DNA from: Planctomycetota bacterium
GTDB taxonomy: Bacteria > Planctomycetota > Planctomycetia > Pirellulales > Pirellulaceae
Reading direction: 5' to 3'
DNA length: 64,000 bases
Assembly: GCA_963204915.1 (NCBI GenBank)
Contig: CAUJHS010000117.1
Span: 186,001 to 250,000 of the forward strand
A model generated the notes under the pieces. The model ran no database searches. It was not told where the DNA came from and was given only the letters and a program-made list of their open reading frames with translations. Below are positions 43,320-52,771 of this stretch, piece after piece. Every line of letters begins with the position of its first letter. The first letter of the stretch is position 1. Position numbers and translations under genes: made by a program.

Positions 43320-43847
43320 TCATTGAACCTGACAGTGGAAGCCGGCGTTCAAAAGCGCTTCGACGATGGCGGCCGCCTTGAAGTCGCCTTCCACCACAAA
43401 CGCGGCTTCGCGCGGTTTGACGGTCTCGGCTTGAACGCCCTCCACTCCGCCAACCGCTTTCTTAATGGCTTGCGTGCACGCACCGCAGCAGTTGTGAATG
43501 CCGCGAACTTCCAAACGTCGTACGTTTCCCTCGGGAGCCTCAACTTTACCGAATTTGAGCGCGGCGACGTCCGTCTTGCCATGAAAGCCGGCTTTAGCCA
43601 GGGCGTCAATCGCCTTTTGCGCTCCGGCTTCGTTGTTTGCGGCAATCGTGATCGTTTTTTCCTCTTTATTCGTTTCGTATTGGACTCCTTCCATGTCCTT
43701 TAAGGTTTCATCGACGGCCTTAAAGCAAGCCGGACAGCAAAGATGCGTCTTCGAGATGGTTACTTTGACTTCCGCCTGTACGGTCGTCGTGACAAAAAGG
43801 GCGCATGCCGTCATCACGAACGTCAAACTCGAGATCCAAGATCGCAT
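43320..43847 (-). CDS. Exported protein with two heavy-metal-associated domains
   Basis: 175 residues from the ATG giving MRSWISSLTFVMTACALFVTTTVQAEVKV, with AGGAG upstream; signal peptide to about residue 25. Two HMA (ferredoxin-like) domains follow, each starting with a Cys-Cys-x-x-Cys loop: HLCCPACFKAVDETL (Cys37/38/41) and HNCCGACTQAIKKAV (Cys120/121/124), and each ending in ALAKAGFHG or ALLNAGFHC. In copper chaperones the loop binds Cu(I) or Zn. Here a periplasmic location and an extra Cys per loop are unusual. It is divergent from the TPR gene. Confidence 0.85.
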   Translation of the reverse strand: MRSWISSLTFVMTACALFVTTTVQAEVKVTISKTHLCCPACFKAVDETLKDMEGVQYETNKEEKTITIAANNEAGAQKAIDALAKAGFHGKTDVAALKFGKVEAPEGNVRRLEVRGIHNCCGACTQAIKKAVGGVEGVQAETVKPREAAFVVEGDFKAAAIVEALLNAGFHCQVQ

Positions 43848-44104
43848 GGCGGTTCTCCTAGAGGAAAGTGGCTCGAAACAAACCGACTCCGCAGGAAAAT
43901 TGTAGCCGGAGGCGAGCCCGAAAGCGATCAAATGGCGGCATAGAACGGTTTTTGCGGGTTTGATAAAATGCGGAAACTGCTCTCCCGGGCGGGGGCAACG
44001 CTCTTGTCTGCCGCTTTGATGACGCGTGGTCGGCGCCAACAGCCGCGCCCGATCGTCCACCCCGCCCTAGATCGCCCAGAGGAGTTTGTCATGAGGAGTA
44101 TTGT

Positions 44105-46372
44105 ATGACGCTTCGCCCAGGATGGCTTGCGTGTTTGATTTGCAGCGGATCGCTCGTCGCGTGGCCCGCCTTGATCGGCGCCGACGAACCGGCGACGCCC
44201 ATGCAGGCGCCCGCCGAACAACCCCAGGCCGCCCAACCGCCGGAACGCCTGGAACTTGAGGAAGCGCCCAAGAAACTCAACCGTGCGCCGAGAACCGAGG
44301 AAGAAAAAGACCGCTTGCACGCGGCGGCTCTCTTTGCGGAAGGGCGCATTCTTAACCAGCGGGGCAAGTATCCCGAGGCGCTGGCGAAGTTCGAGCGCGC
44401 CTGGCGATACGATCAGGACAGCAAACCGATTCTGGACGAAATCGTACCTTTGGCGATGCGACTGAATCGCCTTGGGGAAGCGGGGCGGTACGCCGTAATC
44501 GCCATTGAAAAAGGAGCTAAGGTTGAGCCGCGCGTGCTGCAACGCCTGGCGATGGAGTTATCCCAAAATCAGGAATGGGACGAAGCGCTCGTCGTGTATC
44601 GAAAACTGCACGAGCTGCAAAAGGCCGGTTTAGAAAAGGACGAAGAAGCCGACATCAGCTTAATTCTGATCCACCTGGAGTTGGGCCGCATCAACTTCGT
44701 GCTGGGTAATTATCGCGAGTCGGCCGAGGCGTTCGCCCTTGTAAAGGACGCGCTGGAGAACCCCGACAAATACAGCTTGAACGACGCGCTGCGCAAAATG
44801 GTGCTCGATGACCCGGAACGCACCTATCTGTTGTTGGGAGACAGCTTCGTGCGCGGCGGCCGTTTGGACGACGCCGAAGCGATGTTCCGCAAGGCGGACG
44901 AAATCAAGCCGCAACCGGAAGTTCTTGATTTTCGCTTGGCCCGCGTTGCGCTGGCGCGAGGCGAAACCGACAAGGCTCAACAACAACTCGATGTGTACCT
45001 CAAAGCCAAGTCATCATTGGCTGGCTCCGAACCGTACGAACTGCTGTCGCAGATCATCGCGAAAACCCATCCGGAAGCTGCCGAGGCCGAAGCGGAACTG
45101 GTCCGGCGCCTCGAACAACTTTACGAAGATGACCCCGCGAACGCGGGCTTGGCTTACTTCACGGCGCAAAAGTTGTTGGACGCCGAGCGGCTTGACGACG
45201 CGGAGGAAATCCTTCGCGAACAATTGACGCTCAACCCCTCGCTCGGCGTCTATCGCGCGCTGATTGAAATCTATACGCGGCAGGCCAAGCCGCAGGAGGT
45301 CTTAGACGTTCTGGGGCAAACCGTCGCCGAGGCCGGTTCCCTCGATAGCTTTGAAGACGAAGTCGGCGCAATTGCCGAGAACGAGGAGCTGCTAACACAA
45401 GTCCTCGCTGCGGCAAACACCAAGAACGCGCAAGACGCCGGAGGTCTCGCGGAAGGCGAGGCGTTTGCCGTAGGCATGGTTGCGCTGGCAGGCGAAAAGT
45501 GGGATGCGGCCGACGAGTTCTTAAATCTGGCCGCCAAAGGCGGCGAACCAGGAGCCGCCACGGTGTTGACCGAATGGGGGCTAAGCCTGTTCTTTGCCGG
45601 CGAGCACGAGAAGGCGATTGAGATTTTCCGCCGCGCGATTGACGAACAGGTTAATCCCGAGAACGACGCGGCGTTCTACTTCTATCTGGCCAACGCGTTG
45701 GCGTTCGCCGACCGGCCCGATGAAGCGCTCACCGCGGCCTTGCAAGCGCAGCAGCTTCGTCCTGAAAATCCACGATTTGAAAGCCGCGTCGCCTGGATCA
45801 ACTACCGCGCCCTGCGCTACGGCGATGCAGAGCGCGGATATCTCGAATTGTTGGAGAAGGTTGAAGAAGACTTCAGCTCAGATGAAATGCGCGAATTAGT
45901 GCGCGAGGCCAGGCTGATCCTTTCGAATATTTGCGTCAAGCAAGATCGCTTTGATGACGGCGTCGAATGGTTGGAACAAGTGCTGGACGAATTCCCGCGC
46001 GACCCCGGAGCGTTGAACGACCTAGGCTATTTGTGGTCGGAAAAAGGCTTGCGTCCGGAGCGATCGTTGAAAATGGTTCAGCAAGCCGTTCAAGCCGAAC
46101 CCGACAACGCCGCCTATCAAGATAGTTTAGGCTGGGCGCTCTTTCGCATGGGACGCACCGACGAAGCCCTGACGGCGATCGAAAAAGCGGTCGAATTGCA
46201 GGGTGATGCGGTCGATGGCGTCATCTTGGACCATTTGGGCGACATCCATCTGAAACGGAACGAGAAAGAGAAAGCGCTCGACGCCTGGCGCCGCGCCGCC
46301 GCCGCCTTCGAAGAGGACGACGAAACCGACGAACTCGAAAAAACACAAAAGAAAATTCAACAACACGAATAA
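44105..46372 (+). CDS. Large secreted tetratricopeptide-repeat protein
   Basis: 755 residues with AGGAG before the start. A signal peptide (WLACLICSGSLVAWPALIGADE) and an Ala/Pro/Gln-rich segment are followed by at least ten TPR-like units across the protein, such as ALFAEGRILNQRGKYPEALAKFERAWRYD, YLLLGDSFVRGGRLDDAEAMFRKADEI and the C-terminal GALNDLGYLWSEKGLRPERSLKMVQQAVQAEPDNAAYQDSLGWALFRMGRTDEALTAIEKAV. The last residues (DELEKTQKKIQQHE) are a charged helix. TPR solenoids hold other proteins; an envelope assembly role is inferred. YebC follows 55 bases later. Confidence 0.85.
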   Translation: MTLRPGWLACLICSGSLVAWPALIGADEPATPMQAPAEQPQAAQPPERLELEEAPKKLNRAPRTEEEKDRLHAAALFAEGRILNQRGKYPEALAKFERAWRYDQDSKPILDEIVPLAMRLNRLGEAGRYAVIAIEKGAKVEPRVLQRLAMELSQNQEWDEALVVYRKLHELQKAGLEKDEEADISLILIHLELGRINFVLGNYRESAEAFALVKDALENPDKYSLNDALRKMVLDDPERTYLLLGDSFVRGGRLDDAEAMFRKADEIKPQPEVLDFRLARVALARGETDKAQQQLDVYLKAKSSLAGSEPYELLSQIIAKTHPEAAEAEAELVRRLEQLYEDDPANAGLAYFTAQKLLDAERLDDAEEILREQLTLNPSLGVYRALIEIYTRQAKPQEVLDVLGQTVAEAGSLDSFEDEVGAIAENEELLTQVLAAANTKNAQDAGGLAEGEAFAVGMVALAGEKWDAADEFLNLAAKGGEPGAATVLTEWGLSLFFAGEHEKAIEIFRRAIDEQVNPENDAAFYFYLANALAFADRPDEALTAALQAQQLRPENPRFESRVAWINYRALRYGDAERGYLELLEKVEEDFSSDEMRELVREARLILSNICVKQDRFDDGVEWLEQVLDEFPRDPGALNDLGYLWSEKGLRPERSLKMVQQAVQAEPDNAAYQDSLGWALFRMGRTDEALTAIEKAVELQGDAVDGVILDHLGDIHLKRNEKEKALDAWRRAAAAFEEDDETDELEKTQKKIQQHE

Positions 46373-46427
46373 GTTCGGCTCGCGCCCCGGGCCGCAAATC
46401 AAATGGCATCATCCTAAGGAAGCGTTT

Positions 46428-47186
46428 ATGGCAGGACATTCCCACGCAGCAAACATCAAACACAAAAAGGCGGCGATTGACGCAAAACGCGGTAAGTTGT
46501 GGAGCAAGCTCTCCAAGGCGATCATCGTCGCTGCGAAAATGGGCGGCGGGGATCCCGACATGAATCCCCGCTTGCGGCAAGCCGTGCTGGATGCGAAATC
46601 GGTCAGCATGCCCAAAGACAACATCGAACGGGCCATCAAAAAAGGAACCGGCGAGTTGGAAGGCGGCAACGTGGATGAAATCATCTACGAAGGCTTTGGC
46701 CCGGCGGGCGTCGCCGTGATGTGCGACATTATGACCGACAACCGCAACCGCACGGCGCCGGAGATTCGTAAGGTGTTTGAAGTGTGCGGCGGAAATCTGG
46801 GGGCGTCCAACTCGGTGGCTTGGCTATTCGAGCGGAAGGGGCACTTTGTGTTCGCCGCCTCCGAGGTGGACGAAGAAACCCTCATGGTCGCAGCGCTGGA
46901 AGCCGGCGCCGAGGACGTTCGCCGAGACGGCGACACCTTGCAAGTTCTGTGCGATCCGAGCGTTTACAACGACGTCCGCGAAGGACTGGAAAAGGCCAAT
47001 CTTCAACCGCAAAGCTCGGGTTTGACGCGCATTCCCACGAACACGGTCATGGTCGACGATATCGACGACGCCCGGCGCGTGCTGCGGTTAATGGAGCTGC
47101 TCGACGATCACGATGACGTCCAAAGCGTTTCGGCCAACTACTTGATCGGCGAAAAAATCCTGGCGGCGCTTGCCGACGAGGAATAA
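46428..47186 (+). CDS. yebC: YebC/PmpR family protein
   Basis: 252 residues with AAGGAA before the start. The N-terminus MAGHSHAANIKHKKAAIDAKRGKLWSKLSKAIIVAAKMGGGDP is the family signature, followed by ALDAKSVSMPKDNIERAIKKGTG and YEGFGPAGVAVMCDIMTDNRNRTAPEIRKVF. YebC proteins (including mitochondrial TACO1) bind RNA/DNA; recent work links the family to relief of ribosome stalling at proline stretches, while older work calls it a transcriptional regulator. Length and motifs are complete. Confidence 0.95.
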   Translation: MAGHSHAANIKHKKAAIDAKRGKLWSKLSKAIIVAAKMGGGDPDMNPRLRQAVLDAKSVSMPKDNIERAIKKGTGELEGGNVDEIIYEGFGPAGVAVMCDIMTDNRNRTAPEIRKVFEVCGGNLGASNSVAWLFERKGHFVFAASEVDEETLMVAALEAGAEDVRRDGDTLQVLCDPSVYNDVREGLEKANLQPQSSGLTRIPTNTVMVDDIDDARRVLRLMELLDDHDDVQSVSANYLIGEKILAALADEE

Positions 47187-47738
47187 CCTTGCGCGGTAGG
47201 TAGGCGCTGTCTGCGAGCATTCTCCGGCAGGACGCACCCGAGTTTCTTTGTTGAGGCTGCGAAGTGAAACATCGTCCGAACCCGCGAAGGTGGGCGATCC
47301 TCCTCGGTCGTTCCAAAGTTCGCAGCTTATGTAACCGGGCACATTTAAATCGCGTGCGGAATTCGCCGCTCCGCTTTTGCGGGCGTCAAAGGCCAGGGCG
47401 CCTCTCCAAGCCCTGGTTGTTCACCATGGGTTTGCGCTGCGCGGCCCGGCATCACAGCCCCTCTCTGCTACGAGTGCATCGTACGCCATACCAGGGACTC
47501 TCTTCGCTGCTAAAGCTGGCGGAACCAGCGACGATGGAACTGCGAGTGCCGTCGCGATTATTCGCAAGTGCTGCTGTTCTCCAGTAAGGGCTTGGGGCCA
47601 AAGAGAACACCTCATCTCTCGAACTCCGTGTTTCACCGTGTTTTCCGTTGACGATGTACGCACTTCGGTCCACAATGCATTAACCTCCCTGATTGCGTAT
47701 TTGCCCTTCTGGCGCAACTTGATTCGGCTATTTCTCTC
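47187..47738. other. Intergenic stretch without a recognisable gene
   Basis: Open frames on both strands (for example 47377-47748 plus and 47421-47717 minus) have no ribosome-binding site, signal or family pattern. I see no tRNA, hairpin terminator or promoter that stands out. It contains the upstream region of the RND operon. Confidence 0.4.
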
Positions 47739-50700
47739 ATGTACTTGATTCTCTCGGCCTTACGCCGCCCCCTGACGGTGATGGTGATTCTCGTCGCGGT
47801 CGCGCTGGGCGCCTTCCTTGCCATCGGCGGAACCGTGTTTGAGCAGCTTGGGTTGCCCTATCCCGAAGGGTTGCCCAAGGGCATGGAAGTCGACATCTTT
47901 CCGAGTTTGAATCTTCCGGTGATCTACGTTTGCCAGCCCTACGGCGGCATGGACCCCGCGCAGATGGAAGGCTACCTGACGAACTACTACGAATACCACT
48001 TCCTGTACATCAGCGGCATCCATCACGTCGAGTCGCGCAACATTCAGGGCATGGCCCTGATGAAGCTATTTTTTCATCCCGGCACGAACATGCCGCAGGC
48101 GATGGCCGAAACCATCAATTATGTGAATCGCTCGCAAGCGTTTATGCCGCCAGGCACGGTTTCGCCCTTCGTGATGCGGTTCGATACCGGCAGCGTGCCC
48201 GTGGGATACTTGGTGCTGTCGAGCGAGACCCGCAGCGTGGCCGAGATCCAGGACTTGGCGCTGTTCAGTGTGCGACCAAAGTTCGCCAGTTTGCCGGGCG
48301 TGTCGGCTCCGCCACCCTTTGGCGGCGCGCAACGAAGCGTGGTCGTCACGGTTGATCCGCAGAGACTGCAATCTTACGGCATGTCGCCCGAAGAAGTGAT
48401 TCGCGCCTTGGTGCAGGGCAACACCATCAGTCCTTCGGGCAATATTCCGGTGGGGGACAAATACCCGATCGTGCCGGTGAACTCCGTGGTGCGCGATGTT
48501 TCAGAGTTGGGGAGCATTCCGCTGCGTGTTGGCGGCGCGCCTGTGTATCTGCGTGATGTCGGCTATGTGCAAGACTTCATGGACGTCCCCACGGGCTACG
48601 CGCTGGCGAATGGACGCCGCGCGGTTTACATCCTCGCCACCAAGCGAGCCGATGCGTCGACCTTAAGCGTAATCAACAACATCAAAAAGGCGCTTCCCGA
48701 GATGCAAGCGGGGCTGCCGCCCGACATCAACGTCAGCTTTGAGTTCGATCAATCGCCGTATGTAACACGTGCGGTGGCAGGCGTGCTGGCCGAAGGCGCG
48801 TTGGGGGCCGTGCTCGTGGGACTGATGATTCTTCTGTTCCTGCGCGATTGGCGGAGTGCGCTGGTCGTGGTGTTGAACATTCCTTTGGCGCTGCTTGCCG
48901 CAGTGGTCGCCTTGTGGTTGACCGGACAGACGATCAACCTAATGACGCTCGGCGGTTTGGCGTTGGCCATCGGCATTCTCGTGGACGAGGCGACCGTAGC
49001 GATTGAGAACATTCACGCGCACCTTCAGCGCGGCAAACCGCTCGCCGTCGCGGTACGCGACGGATCGGCGGAAACGGCCGTCCCCCGGTTGTTGGCCATG
49101 CTTTGCATTCTGGCGGTGTTCGTCTCCTCGTTCTTTATGGAAGGCGCCGCGCAAGGTTTGTTCGTGCCGTTGTCGCTGGCCGTGGGCTTTTCGATGCTCG
49201 CGTCTTATATCCTGTCAAGCACGTTTGTGCCGGTGCTTTCGGTGTGGCTGTTACGGCATGACGGGCATGAGCATGCTTCGCATGCGACCCTGTTTGATCG
49301 CTTTCGCGACGGTTACGGGCAAGTTTTGACCAAACTGGTTCAGATCCGCTGGTTGCTTGTGCCGGCGTACTTGGTTGTTAGCCTGGCGCTGGTGGCGCTG
49401 CTGGGAAGTCGGCTTGGACGAGACATCTTCCCCGTGGTCAACGCGGGGCAGTTCCGTCTGCGACTGCGGGCGCCCGACGGAACGCACATCGGCCGTAGCG
49501 AGGAAATCGCAAAACAAGCGCTCCGCCTGATTGAAGACGAAGTCCAGCGAGACAACGTGGAATTGACCCTAGGCTACGTTGGGGCCATTCATTCCAGTTA
49601 TCCGATCAACGGCGTGTATCAATGGTCGCGCGGCCCCGAAGAAGCCATCCTCTATGTTGGCCTCAAAGACGATAGCGGCATTCAAGTTGAGACGTTGAAA
49701 GAACGGCTGCGCGACCGCTTCGCGCAAGAGATGCCCGGCGTGCGGTTCTCGTTCGAGCCGAGCGATATCGTGAACGAGGTCATGAGCTTCGGGTCGCCGA
49801 CACCGGTCGAAGTCGCGGTGAGCGGTCCGAATTTCGCTGAAAGCCGCGCCTTTGCGGCGAAGCTCTATGCCGAACTCGATAAGATTCCGGCGCTGCGCGA
49901 TTTGCAGTATGCCCAGTCGATGGACTATCCCACGATTCAGGTTCAGGTCGATCGAGAGAAAGCCGGCCTGGCAGGGCTGACTCCCGCCGATGTCTCGCGA
50001 TCGCTCGTGACGGCCACATCATCTAGCCGGTTCGTGGTGCCGAACTTTTGGGCCGACCCCAAAAGCGGCATTGCGTATCAGGTGCAAGTCGAGATTCCTC
50101 GCTCCGTGGTGCGCTCGCCTTACGGTATGGATGCGGTGGGCTCTGCAGAAGAATTGGGCCAGATTCCCCTGAAGCGCACCTCGCAAGGTCAGGTGCTCAT
50201 TCGTGACGTCGCCACGCTTGAGAACAGCACCATGCCGGGACAATACGACCGTTACAACATGAAGCGGCAAGTCAGCCTGACGGCGAACATCGCCGGGGCC
50301 GATCTGGGCACGGTGTCCAATCAAGTGACCCAGGCGCTCCAGCGCGCCGGTGAACCGCCGCGCGGCGCTACCGTCGAGGTGCGCGGCCAGTTGCCTCCCT
50401 TGGAAGACATGCAAAATGGCCTAACCGTTGGAATTGGGCTGGCCGTGGTTGTAGTGTTCCTGTTGTTGGCAGCCAATTTCCAGTCGGTGCGGTTAGCGCT
50501 CGTCACGGTGTCGACCGTCCCGGCGGTTATCGCCGGAGTGGTGCTGATGCTCCTCATCACCGGAACAACACTGAATGTCCAGTCGTTTATCGGCGCTATC
50601 ATGGCGATTGGCGTGGCGATGGCGAACGCGATTTTGCTCGTCACGTTTGCCGAGAATCGGCGGCGCGATGGCTTGCCTCCCCGCCAAGCCGCGGTCGAAG

Positions 50701-50966
50701 GCGCCGCCGGTCGGTTACGAGCGATCCTGATGACCAGCATGGCTATGATCGCTGGTATGGCGCCCATGGCCCTTGCGCTGGGCGAAGCGGGACAGCAAAA
50801 CGCGCCGCTGGGCCGAGCCGTCATCGGCGGACTTGTGGCCGCGACCTTCGCAACGCTGTTTGTGCTGCCCAGTGTATTCGCCATGATTCAAGGCCGCGCA
50901 AGCATCGCGTCGGCCTCGCTCGATCCCGATGATCCGCAAAGCGTGCATCATGTGGCGACGTCCTGA
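47739..50966 (+). CDS. RND family efflux permease
   Basis: 1075 residues with the AcrB/CusA two-fold layout: helix 1 ([18 protein letters not shown]), a periplasmic porter domain, helices 2-6, a second half beginning [27 protein letters not shown], and helices 8-12. The proton-relay helix reads [14 protein letters not shown], with Asp-Glu where many AcrB-type pumps have Asp-Asp. The end [15 protein letters not shown] is typical. Substrate class (drug or metal) is uncertain; the METs clusters of CusA are not obvious. It forms a set with the adaptor 82 bases downstream and the TolC-like gene after that. Confidence 0.92.
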   Translation: MYLILSALRRPLTVMVILVAVALGAFLAIGGTVFEQLGLPYPEGLPKGMEVDIFPSLNLPVIYVCQPYGGMDPAQMEGYLTNYYEYHFLYISGIHHVESRNIQGMALMKLFFHPGTNMPQAMAETINYVNRSQAFMPPGTVSPFVMRFDTGSVPVGYLVLSSETRSVAEIQDLALFSVRPKFASLPGVSAPPPFGGAQRSVVVTVDPQRLQSYGMSPEEVIRALVQGNTISPSGNIPVGDKYPIVPVNSVVRDVSELGSIPLRVGGAPVYLRDVGYVQDFMDVPTGYALANGRRAVYILATKRADASTLSVINNIKKALPEMQAGLPPDINVSFEFDQSPYVTRAVAGVLAEGALGAVLVGLMILLFLRDWRSALVVVLNIPLALLAAVVALWLTGQTINLMTLGGLALAIGILVDEATVAIENIHAHLQRGKPLAVAVRDGSAETAVPRLLAMLCILAVFVSSFFMEGAAQGLFVPLSLAVGFSMLASYILSSTFVPVLSVWLLRHDGHEHASHATLFDRFRDGYGQVLTKLVQIRWLLVPAYLVVSLALVALLGSRLGRDIFPVVNAGQFRLRLRAPDGTHIGRSEEIAKQALRLIEDEVQRDNVELTLGYVGAIHSSYPINGVYQWSRGPEEAILYVGLKDDSGIQVETLKERLRDRFAQEMPGVRFSFEPSDIVNEVMSFGSPTPVEVAVSGPNFAESRAFAAKLYAELDKIPALRDLQYAQSMDYPTIQVQVDREKAGLAGLTPADVSRSLVTATSSSRFVVPNFWADPKSGIAYQVQVEIPRSVVRSPYGMDAVGSAEELGQIPLKRTSQGQVLIRDVATLENSTMPGQYDRYNMKRQVSLTANIAGADLGTVSNQVTQALQRAGEPPRGATVEVRGQLPPLEDMQNGLTVGIGLAVVVVFLLLAANFQSVRLALVTVSTVPAVIAGVVLMLLITGTTLNVQSFIGAIMAIGVAMANAILLVTFAENRRRDGLPPRQAAVEGAAGRLRAILMTSMAMIAGMAPMALALGEAGQQNAPLGRAVIGGLVAATFATLFVLPSVFAMIQGRASIASASLDPDDPQSVHHVATS

Positions 50967-51048
50967 TTCAACCAAACAACGCAGATCGCGTTTCGCTTGG
51001 CAAGCTGTTCTTTCACCGAGTGAAAACCGACCATTCTCGAAGATACCT

Positions 51049-52401
51049 ATGAAACGCTCTTACACCTTAGTGGCGCTACTTCTCGCTTCCTGGATTCTAG
51101 GGACCCAGAGCGGTTGCACGAAACCGAGCACCGTAGAGACTTCCGCCGAGGCGGCAGCGCCTGGAACTGGCGGAACGGCCGTCGAGCGCGTCACCGCGGG
51201 ACCTCCCGTGCGCAAGTCGTTGGAATTATCCACCACGCAACCTGGCCGCCTGGAAGCGTTTGAGGAAACGCCGCTTCACTCCAAAACGGCGGGTTACATC
51301 GAGCAAGTCCTCGTGGACATCGGAGACCCCGTCAAGAAGGACGACATTCTCGTCAAGCTCTGGGTTCCCGAGTTGCAGGACGATGTTGAGCAAAAGGAAG
51401 CCCTGCTTGCTCAAGCCGAGGCCGAAGTTCGTCAGTCCGAGGCTGCGATAAAGGCGGCCCAAGCGGCGGTCGCTACGGCTCAGGCGGCTGTGGCGCACGC
51501 CAACGCCGGAGTCGCCCGCGCTACAGCCGAGTTTCAACGGGCCAAAGCGGAACACACGCGCGTGCAACAACTTGCCGCAAACGGTTCGGTCACGCAAAAA
51601 CTTGTGGATGAAGCGTTGAATGCGTTTCGTTCCTCTGAGGCGGCTCAGCAAGAAGCCAGCGCGCACGTCGCTTCGGCCCAAGCGGCGCTTCAACAAGCCG
51701 AGGCCGGTGTGGAGAAGGCGGAAGCCGACCTAGGCGCCGCACAAGCGCAGGTGCGCGTCGCCAACGCCGATTTGGCGCGCGCCCGGACCATGTTGGCTTA
51801 CACTGCGTTGAAAGCCCCCTTTGACGGCGTGGTGACGCAACGCAATGTGGATACCGGCTATTACGTGCAATCGGCAGGCGGAGGAATGTCGCCCCTGGTA
51901 ACGGTGGCCCGCAACGATGAAGTGCGGGTATTTGTCGACGTTCCCGAGATGGACGCCGCGCTGGTCGATGGCGGCGAAGAAGGCGACGCGGTTAGCGTCA
52001 CCATTCCCGCGCTTCCCGGCAAACAACTACCGGCGAAGGTCCGGCGCACCAGTTGGTCGCTTGACCCTGCGAACCGTTCGTTGCGCGTCGAGATCGATCT
52101 TCCCAATCCCGAGGGCGCCCTGCGCCCGGGAATGTACGCCACGGCGACTATTCTTCTAGAGAAGCGGGCCGACGTGCTTACGCTTCCCACCACCGCCATC
52201 GTCCGCGTGGAGCACGAGACCTATTGCTGCACCGTAAAGGCGGGGAAAATTGACCGTCGTAAAGTCGAACTGGGGCTGCGCAGCGGCGGTGAGGTGGAGG
52301 TGCTTTCCGGAATCGAAGCCAACGACACGGTCGTTCTCACCCGCGCCGAGTTGCTGACTCCCGGCCAACACGTCGAGGTTCTTGAGCCGGAAAAAAAGTA
52401 A
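51049..52401 (+). CDS. RND efflux periplasmic adaptor lipoprotein (MFP family)
   Basis: 450 residues from the ATG giving MKRSYTLVALLLASWILGTQSGC, a lipoprotein signal with Cys23. Barrel-sandwich halves (LESTQPG-type start, PLHSKTAGYIEQVLVDIGDPVKKDDILVKL, then LKAPFDGVVTQRNVDTGYYVQ) enclose a long Ala/Gln/Glu hairpin (about 115-240) that should contact TolC. The beta-barrel and membrane-proximal domains follow (VFVDVPEMDAALV, LPTTAIVRVEHETYCCTV). The unusual Cys-Cys near the end is noted. It couples the permease to the outer-membrane channel. Confidence 0.92.
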   Translation: MKRSYTLVALLLASWILGTQSGCTKPSTVETSAEAAAPGTGGTAVERVTAGPPVRKSLELSTTQPGRLEAFEETPLHSKTAGYIEQVLVDIGDPVKKDDILVKLWVPELQDDVEQKEALLAQAEAEVRQSEAAIKAAQAAVATAQAAVAHANAGVARATAEFQRAKAEHTRVQQLAANGSVTQKLVDEALNAFRSSEAAQQEASAHVASAQAALQQAEAGVEKAEADLGAAQAQVRVANADLARARTMLAYTALKAPFDGVVTQRNVDTGYYVQSAGGGMSPLVTVARNDEVRVFVDVPEMDAALVDGGEEGDAVSVTIPALPGKQLPAKVRRTSWSLDPANRSLRVEIDLPNPEGALRPGMYATATILLEKRADVLTLPTTAIVRVEHETYCCTVKAGKIDRRKVELGLRSGGEVEVLSGIEANDTVVLTRAELLTPGQHVEVLEPEKK

Positions 52402-52771
52402 GAATTTTCAAGTCCATTGCTTTCGTCCCGGGGGAAACGTCGTTCAAGGTCCAGGGCGTTGATCTTGCGGCGCGCCCCGTCGTCGCCGCACTTCTGCATC
52501 GCAGCCGTTTGAGTTTGCGAGCCAGGCAATGCTGGCAATCTCCATAACTTGCCCTGGCCGCAACACCCACTCATTCTGCCGGCCGTCACGCCGAATCGGT
52601 AGAGTCGCGAAGGAAAGATTTTCCGATTACGGCGAGAGTACCGGTAGTTTGGGTTTTGATCGAGGTGCGCGTCATACCGACCGTTCGACATAATCTGACA
52701 ATGCGTCGTATGCCGAACCGATCTGATTTGAGAGTTCAGCGGGTTATGCGCTTTCAGATTGGAGACTCGGA
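52402..52771. other. Gap between adaptor and TolC-like gene
   Basis: No gene recognised. GCCAG/CTGGC arms near 52526 are too short to call a terminator. The 370 bases leave room for a separate promoter for the outer-membrane component. Confidence 0.35.

Noticed and set aside
47377-47748. 123-residue plus-strand frame before the RND permease
   Set aside because: Composition is not protein-like, it overlaps the permease start, and no ribosome-binding site is present.
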